From Cordylochernes scorpioides (lineage: Eukaryota; Arthropoda; Arachnida; Pseudoscorpiones; Chernetidae), in NCBI GenBank assembly GCA_030710605.1, contig CP092880.1:27619727-27683726 (forward strand): a stretch of 64,000 nt of DNA, in the 5' to 3' direction. The stretch's first letter is position 1. Every line of letters begins with the position of its first letter. A program made the translations under genes and the position numbers. The notes beneath the pieces are model-generated. The model saw nothing but the letters and a program-made list of their open reading frames with translations, searched no databases and had not been told where the DNA came from. Shown piece after piece: positions 48,626 through 56,968 of this stretch.

Positions 48626-49164
48626 AGAGGACCTAGCGATTAAGGGAGAGAGGGTTTTGAGAGACTAATGGGGCACTTTGACTATGACATGCTCGGAGAT
48701 ATAGAAGATATTTTACCTTTGTGAGAAGGGCTTAAGCACGTCTTGCTTCCTGTGGTGTCCAGCTCCCAACTGACTAACTTGAGTCCGAGATTTACCTCGT
48801 TAACTCTCTATTGCTCTCATTGGTTGAAATCGTCTACGTGGCGACTTATGATTGGATGTTAGCTATGTATACTCAACTCTGATTGGATATTGGTGCCTCC
48901 ATTGTCTTTGTCATGATTACCATCCTCCAGGAAAAAGAAGGTCTTTGAACCTAGTTTTATGGTTCCTGGGTAATAACCCTTACTTCCTGGATAATGAAAT
49001 TCTGGTAATGGTTGTTCTCTCCAGTTCGCTAGGCCTAACCTTTATTAAAACCTTTTGGATCATACATTGCATATATTGTGGTGGGGTTACATCTTGTTAT
49101 ATACAAATTATGACATAAATATATATATAAATAATAATTGTATATATTTTAATATATTAAAAAT
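48626..49164. other. No feature recognised
   Basis: About 540 bp of moderate-AT DNA. No terminal repeats, tRNA-like segments or convincing frames. TATATATATAAATAATAATT near 49,120 is simple sequence. Confidence 0.5.
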
Positions 49165-49330
49165 AAAGAAGGCATCTCCTGACCACGAGCACATGTACTT
49201 TTTAGATGGCAGAGCGCCATCTAGTGGAGCAAGAATAAACTAAACGTTTATTTAGCTTGCTCCGGAATATTTGGCCAACCCAATTTCTTGATAAATCAAG
49301 AAAAGTCATCCACGAACGCGTTTCGCGCTA
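49165..49330 (-). repeat. Penelope-like terminal segment with 3' half of a hammerhead
   Basis: On the minus strand, GCGCGAAACGCGTT-CGTGGATGAC (49,328-49,303) is the GAAA, stem III, cleavage site and stem I return strand of a hammerhead like that at 14,819. The CTGATGA half is lost at the junction with (TA)-rich DNA at 49,331. It is followed by TTGATTTATCAAG and the CACTAGATGGCGCTCTGCC segment, as at 11,133. Confidence 0.65.
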
Positions 49331-49357
49331 TTATATTATATAATTATATAATAATTA

Positions 49358-50008
49358 TATAAAATAAGAAAAAATATCACAGCACGTTCCTAAATAGTAC
49401 TGTTATCAAGTATGTAAACAAGATATCAGATAAGAAGAAATAATTTTCTGATACACTTGATAACAATACTATTTAAGAACATGCTGTGATATTTTTTTCT
49501 TTTATTTTGGCTGTCCAGGTAGCGTGCGGGGACGCGTACTTGAGCGTACGTGGCCCCATCGTTGTGCGCACCCTTTGGCATTACCAATGGCGTTCCTCGT
49601 TGGCTTACCGAACGATTATTAACCTGGAGAAAGCGGATATTTTACAGCGCGGTCGCGGAAGGCGTACCGGCTGGGTTGTGCGAACTCGCGTCTGGACGGA
49701 TGCGTGGAAAGTGCCCGGACCAGCGGGTGGAGGTTCGGCCTTTCCGGCGGAGGGGGTCAAGGGTGCGGTGGCCGCCACGGAGAGGCGGGCGCTGCGTCCC
49801 TAAGCGTGGTCCCGGCGAGGCGGCCCGAGGGCGTCTCGCGGTGGTGACTAACGAAGGATACCTGGTTGATCCTGCCAGTAGTCATTTTTTCTTTTATTAT
49901 TTTGTCTGATGATGGTAACAATGCTGTTAACGAAACGTCACACACTATTAATTCATTTGGATTTGTTCTTATTATCTTTGTAGTTCTAATCTATAATCCA
50001 AATTGTAC
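49358..50008. mobile_element. Foldback MITE family C carrying a pre-rRNA spacer fragment
   Basis: The left arm, 49,358-49,491 (ATATCACAGCACGTTCCTAA ... AACATGCTGTGAT), and the right arm, 49,905-50,008 (GTCTGATGATGGTAACAATG ... AATCTATAATCCAAATTG), match the 17-kb copy. In the loop lies a 375-bp GC-rich insert bounded by T6CTTTTATT-type direct repeats (49,492-49,509 and 49,885-49,904). Confidence 0.75.
49510..49884 (+). pseudogene. External transcribed spacer plus first 26 nt of 18S rRNA
   Basis: The insert ends with TACCTGGTTGATCCTGCCAG then TAGTCAT (49,859-49,885), the universal 5' end of eukaryotic 18S rRNA, after which it diverges into the T-rich flank. The 349 bp before it are GC- and CpG-rich (GGGCGCTGCGTCCCTAAGCG, CCCGGCGAGGCGGCCCGAGG) and by position must be the 3' part of the 5' external transcribed spacer. 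It is an isolated fragment, not a working rRNA gene. The two plus-strand frames over it are incidental. Confidence 0.85.
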
Positions 50009-50020
50009 CCTTTCAAAGTA

Positions 50021-50195
50021 CAGTTAAACCTGTCTATAGCACTCCCTCTAAATAGCGCCTCCCCTCTATAGCGCCCGATATTAAATACTTAGTACGATGC
50101 GATTTACATTAAAAGTGACCTGTCTATACACCCCCTCTCTATAGCACCCTGTTTTGGTGAGTCCCAAGAGGGGGCGCTATAGACATGTTTAACTG
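50021..50195. mobile_element. Pogo-like MITE, second type
   Basis: The inverted termini CAGTTAAACCTGTCTATAGC and GCTATAGACATGTTTAACTG enclose 135 bp with CCCTCTCTATAGC repeats. TA precedes the left end, but no TA follows the right end, so the target duplication is not confirmed. Confidence 0.7.
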
Positions 50196-50540
50196 AAAAT
50201 AGACAAAATAATTGCTATAAAGTATGAAATAAAAATAAACGATAGCAATACGTTTCTTTATACGTGAAATTTTATGCAAGCTTTCGGATCTTATCGATCC
50301 TTCCACAGGCCAAGCTATAAGCTGAGAGAAAGAGTATATATAGATGTACAATATTATTTACATACACCTAACGAAGATAGAAAATAAAAATATAAAAAAT
50401 AAAAATAAATATAAACACATTTACATAAAATAATATACAAATTTCGCCAGACTGCAGGACATCTACATATTCGAAAATTAAGACGCAAGTAAAATTCTAT
50501 CTACATGCGAACAAAACATGGTGTATGGGGCTATGGGTGT
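50196..50540 (-). repeat. Penelope-like 3' end
   Basis: AACGATAGCAATACGTTTCT...TTTCGGATCTTATCGATCC...GCTATAAGCTGAGAGA matches the arm at 39,520-39,620. It lies just downstream, on the minus strand, of the GIY-YIG remnant, the expected place for the terminal repeat. The rest (50,340-50,540) is AT-rich. Confidence 0.55.
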
Positions 50541-50545
50541 GAAGG

Positions 50546-51256
50546 TCAAACTGGGGAAGATGAGGAAGGATCTGGTGAAAAGGAAGGGCTGAGCTGTTTT
50601 TTCCTGAATGAGTGGTACTGAGATGGTAGTTCTATACGCCTGTTGATACTGTTTAAATCATGAGAGACGAAGGATTCTATTAATAATCTTTGATATTTGG
50701 ATTTGATGTTGTGGTAATGACAGGTTGGGTCGGAAAGGTTAAAGGCATGGCCGGTTTTTGAGGTGTGCTGAAAGATCAAAGATTTGGGATCTTTGTTTAT
50801 TATATTTCTGTTGTGCTCGGAAATTCTGTTTTAAATGAAGCGGCCAGTCTCACCCACATATTTTGCGTTGCAATCTTGGCAACCTATGGAGTAAATGGCA
50901 TATGGTTGCTGGTCGGGACGTTTCTTAATATTGGATCTGGTGATGGGGTTCCGGAGTATTTGGCCTATTGAGAGGTGGTTGGTTAAAAAGGTTCTTAAAC
51001 CAAATTTTTTGAGGGAGTGGGCTATTGATTGATTTTCAAAGGAATAAGGTATAATGCAGGTGTTACGGTTTACTGCGAGCTGAGTGTGTTTGGAAGGGTT
51101 AAAACTATGTCTAAGTATAAAGGGAAGTGGATAGCCTCTTGATGTTAGATTACTGATGATGGTTGTCTTTTCTATTTTTTTGAAGGCTGGGGTGGAGGAT
51201 GTTAAGGATTCCTTTCTCCTTAACGACAAAAGGCCGTATATATTCAGAGGACTGTA
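50546..51256 (-). pseudogene. Penelope-like element: end of RT and GIY-YIG endonuclease
   Basis: The minus strand encodes STPAFKKIEKTTIISNL, LPFILRHSFNPSKHTQLAVN, then PYAIYSIGCQDCNAKYVGET (about 50,870-50,930), a GIY-YIG motif with the CxxC insertion typical of Penelope-like elements. A TAA follows GRFI at 50,831, after which the same frame continues NRISEHNRNIINKDPKSLIF, GHAFN, the catalytic-Glu helix RLLIESFVSH and ends at 50,546. The RT catalytic region is lost where a BEL-like LTR begins (51,257). Confidence 0.85.
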
Positions 51257-51498
51257 GAAGTCTTGATCTACCCTAGATGACACCCCAATGGTGAATCCTA
51301 TGCCCAGGCGACACCCCAATGGTGATTCCAATGCCCAGGCGAAGAGAGAAAGAAGCACGACCAAGAAAACTATTCACACTCACTCTATTTTCCAACCACA
51401 CTATATATACAATAAAATACACACACGTGACCAGTCACTCCTGGTCAAATACAAACATTTACAGAATAATATTAAAATAATAACAATAAACTCCAACA
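51257..51498 (-). repeat. 3' LTR of BEL-like element
   Basis: On the minus strand it starts TGTTGGAGTTTATTG (51,498) right after a polypurine tract CTCGGGGAGGAA (51,499-51,510). It contains two tandem 31-bp copies of GACACCCCAATGGTGA...CCCAGGC (51,269-51,332) and is cut on its far side by the Penelope-like remnant. Confidence 0.6.
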
Positions 51499-52380
51499 TT
51501 CCTCCCCGAGTTGATGGGTCACATCAAGTTCCGGAGGGGCCACCGGAAGCAGCACCAGCCTCACCAAGGGTCTTCGGAGCACTCCAAGTCTATGCTGGAT
51601 TCTTCTCTCTTCATGCAAGGTAATTTTGAAGATATGGCTTTAGGGCTCTTTGTTTGAGCTCCCACCTCTACATCGCTTGAAGCCCCCACTTCAGAACCCT
51701 CCACACCAGGAGGCCTTGAAGGTTGAGAATCTTCAATTGCAGACCTTTCGTCAGAATCCTCCACTGCAATTTCTGGAACCTCTTGAGAACCTTGAGCTTT
51801 ACCTCCCGAAGAATCAGGATCCGATGCTGAGGCATCGTCTGCAGGCCAAGAGGTATCGTCTGAAGGCTTAGGTGTATCGTCTGAAGGCTCAGAGGTATCG
51901 TCTGAAGGCCCAGAGGTATCGTCTTAAGGCTTAGAGCAGTCATAGGATTCTGAAATCTTCTTTAGAGATCTCAAACCACTTAATATTATATTCCTATATT
52001 CTACCGGATTCGCAATCCTTTCCAGTTTAGCACTTTTACCAGACTTTTCTGGAGACTTGTCTCCTAAATTAAGATTTTTCGCTGGAGTAGGCACTTGCCC
52101 CTTTGGAGAACTGGCGAGTATATAATATTGGAGTTATTACAGTTCCAGAAACAGTTTCCTTCGATGCAAGTTGCATTTTATTGTTTGGAAGATATTTGCC
52201 AATTGAACTTTTTTCTATTGGTTCTCTCTTCACATAGGTGATCTGGACAGTACAACCCTGTTTAGAAAGCGTTTTACTTTCTCCAACCTTTGCATCATCA
52301 TATTCAACCATTTCCTTTTCTTCCGGATTTTGAGGTACGGGGAACTTAATTAAAATCGTCTACAACCATTTCCCGCCCAA
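51499..52380 (-). pseudogene. C-terminal acidic tail of BEL-like polyprotein
   Basis: The minus strand can be read as EYDDAKVGESKTLSKQGCTV to about 52,069. In another frame it reads PVEYRNIILSGLRSLKKISE (about 51,975-52,035), then, after one stop, a run of PSDDTS hexapeptides (SGPSDDTSEPSDDTPKPSD, 51,860-51,925) and an acidic Ser-rich end EDSDERSAIEDSQPSRPPGV to a stop at 51,561. The PSDDTS run corresponds to an 18-bp/36-bp DNA repeat. The function is unknown. The position next to the LTR suggests the end of pol. Confidence 0.4.
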
Positions 52381-52386
52381 AAACCA

Positions 52387-53243
52387 TCAGTTATCCATTT
52401 TTTTCTTCCAAAGAAATCTGAGGTAGTCCCGATCATTCTCCTTAATGGCGATCATCCGGAAATATCTCCTCATGTCCACCAAAACTCCGTACTTATTCTC
52501 CCGAAATTTTATCCCCACTTCAGGGATTCTTTTCAGCAGACTGGGTCTCCTCCCCAAATACCGTCTTAAGGAGAGTCCGCCTTGTCCTGCATCTAGCCCT
52601 TCTGCCATCTTTGAATCAGTACCTTGTTCTGCATATAGCAGCTTCACTTCTTCAGTGTTCTTTGAATCTATTCCTTGTTCCACATCCAGCCCTTTCTCTT
52701 CATCTGGTTCAACGGATCCCTCTCAACTTCGTATTTTTCACTTTCTTCCGTTTCTACAACTGAATTTTTCTCAACTTGAGCTTTTTGACTTTCTTCAACT
52801 TCTACAACAGACTTTTCCTCAACTTGAGCTTTTTCACTTTCTTCAACGGCAATCTGCGTGGATGTCTCTTCTACCATTTGCTCGGATGATACCACAATCC
52901 CAGCATCTTCCTTAATAGAAGCTGGATCAACTCCTTTCTTCAAGGTAACTCCTACAACCCTTGGCTTCTCACTCATCCTGAATTCTAAACTGCTTCCATC
53001 GCAGATCTTCAAATCCAATTTGGGTAAGCGGCAAACTCTTGTTCCATTTAGATTTCCCCTAGGATTGAGATAATCTTTTACTTTCTTCTCTATTAGCAGA
53101 AAGTTCCTCTCATACTGCTTGACCAAATTCTGCTCTTTGTCCAATTCCTGCACGGCGGTGTTCTCATCGTCCAGCATTAACTCCTCAATTTGGGAATTCG
53201 CGATCCTCAGCCGGCTCACATCAATCTCCAGCAACTGTATATG
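52387..53243 (-). pseudogene. BEL/Pao-like gag fused by deletion to an RT fragment
   Basis: The 5' part (from 53,234) reads RIANSQIEELMLDDENTAVQ, ERNFLLIEKKVKDYLNPRG and RVCRLPKLDLKICDGSSLEF, a BEL/Pao gag style (coiled head, then LPKL-L-FDG). It is followed by three repeats of EESEKAQVEEKSVVE. A second frame carries EQGIDSKNTEEVKLLY/AEQGTDSKMAEG and then FRENKYGVLVDMRRYFRMIA with DYLRFLWKK, the BEL/Pao RT motif (D-R-F-QI...LRFLW). Protease and most of RT are missing between them, and integrase is absent. Confidence 0.6.
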
Positions 53244-53337
53244 ATAGTTTCAATTGGTTTTCAAATAAAAAGATTGCATGACTTCACATATTATGAACAA
53301 TACAGGAGTCTATTTACACAATGATGAATGAAATAGG
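53244..53337. repeat. Flank shared with 17,555-17,660
   Basis: ATGATAGTTTCAATTGG... and ATGACTTCACATATTATGAA occur in the same order near 17,560. Confidence 0.5.
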
Positions 53338-53537
53338 ACATGCAACAACTGTCCTGGTGTGGAACTAACACCTACTCACATATTCTCATGCCCAGCAATG
53401 GCCGCAGTCTTGCAGAAAATTGACATAGACCCAGAGCATCAGCTTTACACACCCAAGATAGTGGACATTGCTGCTGCTGTAATAGAGATGCATGGAGACA
53501 TCTGAGGCTCTTCATTGGACACGACAACAACAACAAC
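53338..53537 (+). pseudogene. 5'-truncated LINE: ORF2 terminal zinc knuckle with ACA tail
   Basis: A 200-bp insertion reads CNNCPGVELTPTHIFSCPAM, then QKIDIDPEHQLYTPKI and VDIAAAVIEMHGD with TGA at 53,503. The CxxC...H...C motif is the C-terminal knuckle of I-type LINE ORF2. A short 3' UTR ends in ACGACAACAACAACAAC. AATGAAAT lies on the left (53,326) and ATGAAAT on the right (53,538), a probable target duplication. Confidence 0.7.
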
Positions 53538-53554
53538 ATGAAATGAAATTAGAA

Positions 53555-53812
53555 AGTTATTTTATTTTGGGGCAAGGTATCAATTGCTCAATGCTCAATG
53601 GCAATGCTCCAAGGGCCCCCAATTATTGCAAAAGTCTAACTCCACCAGCGAGTGCAAGTAACCAAACGGTGCTCTGGCATATTTGTAGATACAAAATCGA
53701 ACTGCTTTTCACATGTGTAGACATGTGGTGCACTTACAGTAAAAGCAGTCACCTACTTCTACCCACCATGATTATCATGGCCTGTACCATGTGTACTAGG
53801 GAGAAGCAGGAA
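53555..53812 (+). repeat. SINE family D, headless copy
   Basis: Plus orientation, from GGGCAAGGTATCAATTGCTC to ATGGCCTGTACCATGTGTAC, parallel to 17,675-17,915. Confidence 0.6.
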
Positions 53813-54441
53813 AAGAAAAAGAATTACAACACACAAATGAGTGCTAACAACTTGAAATGTGTACATGGATAGCTTTTTCAATTAAACAGGAAAGTGTATT
53901 TGCCCAATTCAGGAATTATCAAAAATAACCATTAATTGGATATTTATTCTGATAGATGGAACAATACATCAGCATCTTTCAGTTGTACTATAAGGAGTTG
54001 CTTTTATCTTGATATTTCGAACCAGGTCCCAGTACAATGTCACTTTTGTGCTATTTGACCATATATTGGGTTGTAAAGAAAGTTCATAAAAAGTGGGTAA
54101 AAGTTGGTGACTGCTTTTACTATAAGTGCACTACATGTTTACATATATGAAAAGAAATTCTACTTTTGCACCTATAAGTGTGCCAGAGCCTTGTTTGGTT
54201 ACTTGCACTCACTGGTGGGGTTGAAATTTTGCAATAATCGAAGGCCATTGGAGCATTTTTAAAATTATTGTTTGGTATTGTCATTTCTTATGGCAATAAA
54301 TACCAATTCCATAATTAATCAGGAAACCGTAAAGACCAGCTTTGTTGGACATAGAGATTAGACTTGCAACACACAGATGAGGGCCAACAGCTTGAACTAC
54401 ATATATGGATATTATGTTGAATTAGCGCGCCATCTGTTATC
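53813..54441. repeat. Repeat debris with SINE D fragment
   Basis: A minus-oriented SINE D piece lies at 54,090-54,265 (GACTGCTTTTACTATAAGTG...GGTGGGGTTGAAATTTTGC). CAACAGCTTGAACTACATAT at 54,388 resembles CAACTTGAAATGTGTACATG at 53,849. The rest is AT-rich without frames. Confidence 0.45.
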
Positions 54442-54568
54442 AAAATTTGAAACTATTATAGACGCGTATGATTCTTTAAAAAAAATAATTTTCAATTGCA
54501 GTAAGGGCCGTAGAAATTGTTTTTAATTTTTAAAAAGAATCATACGCGTCTATAATAGTTTCGAATTT
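54442..54568. mobile_element. Minimal foldback with TATAGACGCG arms
   Basis: Arms AAATTTGAAACTATTATAGA... (54,442-54,478) and ...TCTATAATAGTTTCGAATTT (54,531-54,568) are inverted repeats of about 37 bp around a 50-bp centre holding CAATTGCAGTAAGGGCCGTA. The centre matches the start of the CPYC frame repeat, so this is an internal-deletion derivative of that element. Confidence 0.7.
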
Positions 54569-54779
54569 ACATATATGAATAGCTTTATTCTTGATTAATT
54601 ACGTATGGGTATTTGGCCAATTCAGGAATTATCAAAAATTGCTGATAATTAGATATGAACGTCAAAGAAAAAAAATAGAAATTGAAATATCTCAATACAT
54701 CTTTAAGTGCCAGTATATTAACGAAGAAAGAGAGATGTTCTTCTCAAAAGTAAACGACAGCCAACTTACCATGTGACAA
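54569..54779. other. AT-rich, LINE 5' junction
   Basis: No feature apart from a short open stretch (YINEEREMFFSKVNDSQLTM) ending just before LINE homology begins. Confidence 0.4.
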
Positions 54780-56025
54780 TACCTGGTGGCCAAAAGTGAT
54801 AAAGAGACTGGATGAAGGCAATGTCCACGCTTCGATTATTAAACTAATACAATCATTCTTTAACAACAGAACAGTGAATTCCAAATATTCTTCCTCAATA
54901 AATATTACTAGAAAACTAACTAAAGGATGTCCACAAGGAGGACCACTATCTCCCACATTATGGAACATACTGATTGAAGAATTATTAAACACTAATCTAG
55001 ATGATAACATTGAAAAAGTTGGCTATGCTGACGATATAACTATAATATGCTGGAACAAGAGCCATGACGAACTAAAGACAACAATTAACAATGTAATTAG
55101 TACAATTAATACCTGTTGTGAAAACAGTAAATAACAGATATCAAAGGACAAAACGAAAATATTATATTTATATAACTGAAAAAATATACAAAATTCCTTA
55201 ATAACAATATAGCTCGACCTGTCGAAACACTTAAGATCTTCGGATTGACCTTGAAAAATCATCGAAGCAGTAACAAGCTGGACTTCATGCCATACATTAA
55301 TGAAATCGTCAACAAAACTACTAGAGCTAGAGGTTACCTACTCAATTTAATAAAGAAAGCATGGAGTCTAGAATGCAGACGGAAATTAACTTTATACAAG
55401 ACAATATTCCGAAATACAATAAAATATGGTCAAACAATATGGTTTCCATTTATAAGCAAGAAAGCCAAAGACAAACTAAATTCCCTGCAGTATAATATTC
55501 TAAAACACTGCATACAGGCCTATACTACAACATCGTCAAACTGTACACATATACTAACACAAATACCAAAACTCACAGATTACATAGAATCCAACATACT
55601 GATAAATGAAATAGGCTACAATAGATTTGATTTATCAAGCAGAAAAGGAAGTGCTAACTATAATGAAAGAAAATTACAGGAATACTATGAAGAATCCAAC
55701 AATAATTTCAAACGTTTTTTCATCTCCTCTAAAATACCGAAAATTGTCAAATCAAATTTCTACAATGTTCAATTCTTTACAGGTCATGGTAAATTCAAAT
55801 CATATCTCTTAAGAATTAGAAAAATATATTCGCCTAGATGCTCTTGTGGAGCGGAAGAATAAACCCTCGAACACATTCTGAACTCATGCCCACTAGTGTC
55901 AAACCTAAGACAGCAGAGCAAGATGGAAAGAACCTATCTAGTTCAAATAGTTTATAATAGGGAAAGATATATGAAAATAAATAGGTTCTGCAGATTTATA
56001 AATAGACAGCTTCATTCAGCTTGAG
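54780..56025 (+). pseudogene. R1/I-type LINE: RT C-terminal half to zinc knuckle
   Basis: The plus strand encodes RT motifs IKLIQSFFNNRTVNSKY, GCPQGGPLSPTLWNIL (54,925-54,975) and GYADDITIIC (catalytic YADD, about 55,023), then a stop at 55,132. After a frame change come LTLKNHRSSNKLDFMPYINE, a thumb-like helical region (RKLTLYKTIFRNTIKYGQTI) and the end SPRCSCGAEE-stop-TLEHILNSCPLV (55,838-55,895), a C-terminal CCHC knuckle. No RNase H is seen between RT and the knuckle, which favours R1-type order. It is 5'-truncated near 54,780 and ends about 56,025. Confidence 0.8.
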
Positions 56026-56639
56026 GAACTGCACTACTATGTGACTTTATTTACATCAATGTAAATAATTGATATTTTACTTTAGAATATAACTCATTGT
56101 GAATAGCTCAACTTGACCAACTTTCTCCACGATACTAATTATTACAGATAACTTCATTAAATTAACTTCCATCATTGTTCAACTTATTGTATATAACTAC
56201 CTTGCGGTTTCGTCTATCTGATTATGTTGTTGCTTATTTGTTTAATGTATATGTTTATTCAATGCTCTTTTTCTTAATTGTTCATTTTCTTTTTGATAAT
56301 TCTGTTACCTACTCTACTACAATATGAATTATTGTAAATAGTTTTACACGCAATTATCCAGATTGGATATAGCGTGTCTTGTTTGTACCTGGTAATAAAT
56401 AATAAACTTACCTTGTTATCATTCTCCTCAGGGGAATGATGATTTTTATGCTATTTCTACTTATATACAAACATGATTTTCTAAAATATATGTAAATTGT
56501 TACATACATATTTACATATATCGAGAAATTAATAAGAGCTTAAAAATAAAAGGCACTTTTGAAAATTAAAATATTAAAATATAAATCATATACATGAACT
56601 TTGTTTAAAAATATTTGTCTGTATTTACATATATACTTA
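56026..56639 (+). other. LINE 3' untranslated region and AT-rich DNA
   Basis: The region runs to CAGATTGGATATAGCGTGTC...GGTAATAAATAATAAAC (56,357-56,408), which may be the LINE 3' end. A similar ATCCAAGACGGATATCGCGT...AATAATAAAA occurs at 11,629-11,675. 56,420-56,639 is AT-rich with nothing recognised. Confidence 0.45.
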
Positions 56640-56968
56640 TTCGGGTTATCTACTGCGCTCTTTCTCCTTACTGCGTCTTCGGAATACTTACTGCACTGTC
56701 ACTCCTTAATGCTTTTTCGGAATACTTACTGCACTGTCACTCCTTACTGCTTCTTCGGAATACTTAATGCACTGTCACTCCTTACTGCTTCTTCGGAATA
56801 CTTACTGCACTGTCACTCCTTACTGCTTCTTCGGAATACTTATTGCACTGTCACTCCATACTGCGTTTTCGGATTACCTACTGCACTCTTACTCCTTATT
56901 ATGTATTCGGATTATCTACTGCACTCTCACTCCTTACTGCGTCTTCGGATTACCTACTGCACTCTAGC
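56640..56968. repeat. Short 38-bp satellite array, about 9 copies
   Basis: The monomer TCGGAATACTTACTGCACTG + TCACTCCTTACTGCTTCT is a diverged version of the monomer at 34.5-38.7 kb with the same period. It is followed, as there, by Penelope-like terminal sequence and the composite repeat. Confidence 0.9.

Noticed and set aside
49859..49885. Start of a functional 18S rRNA gene
   Set aside because: Homology stops after about 26 nt and runs into MITE sequence.
54591..54776. 61-codon plus-strand frame before the LINE
   Set aside because: It spans a repeat joint, has no motif and stops just before LINE homology.
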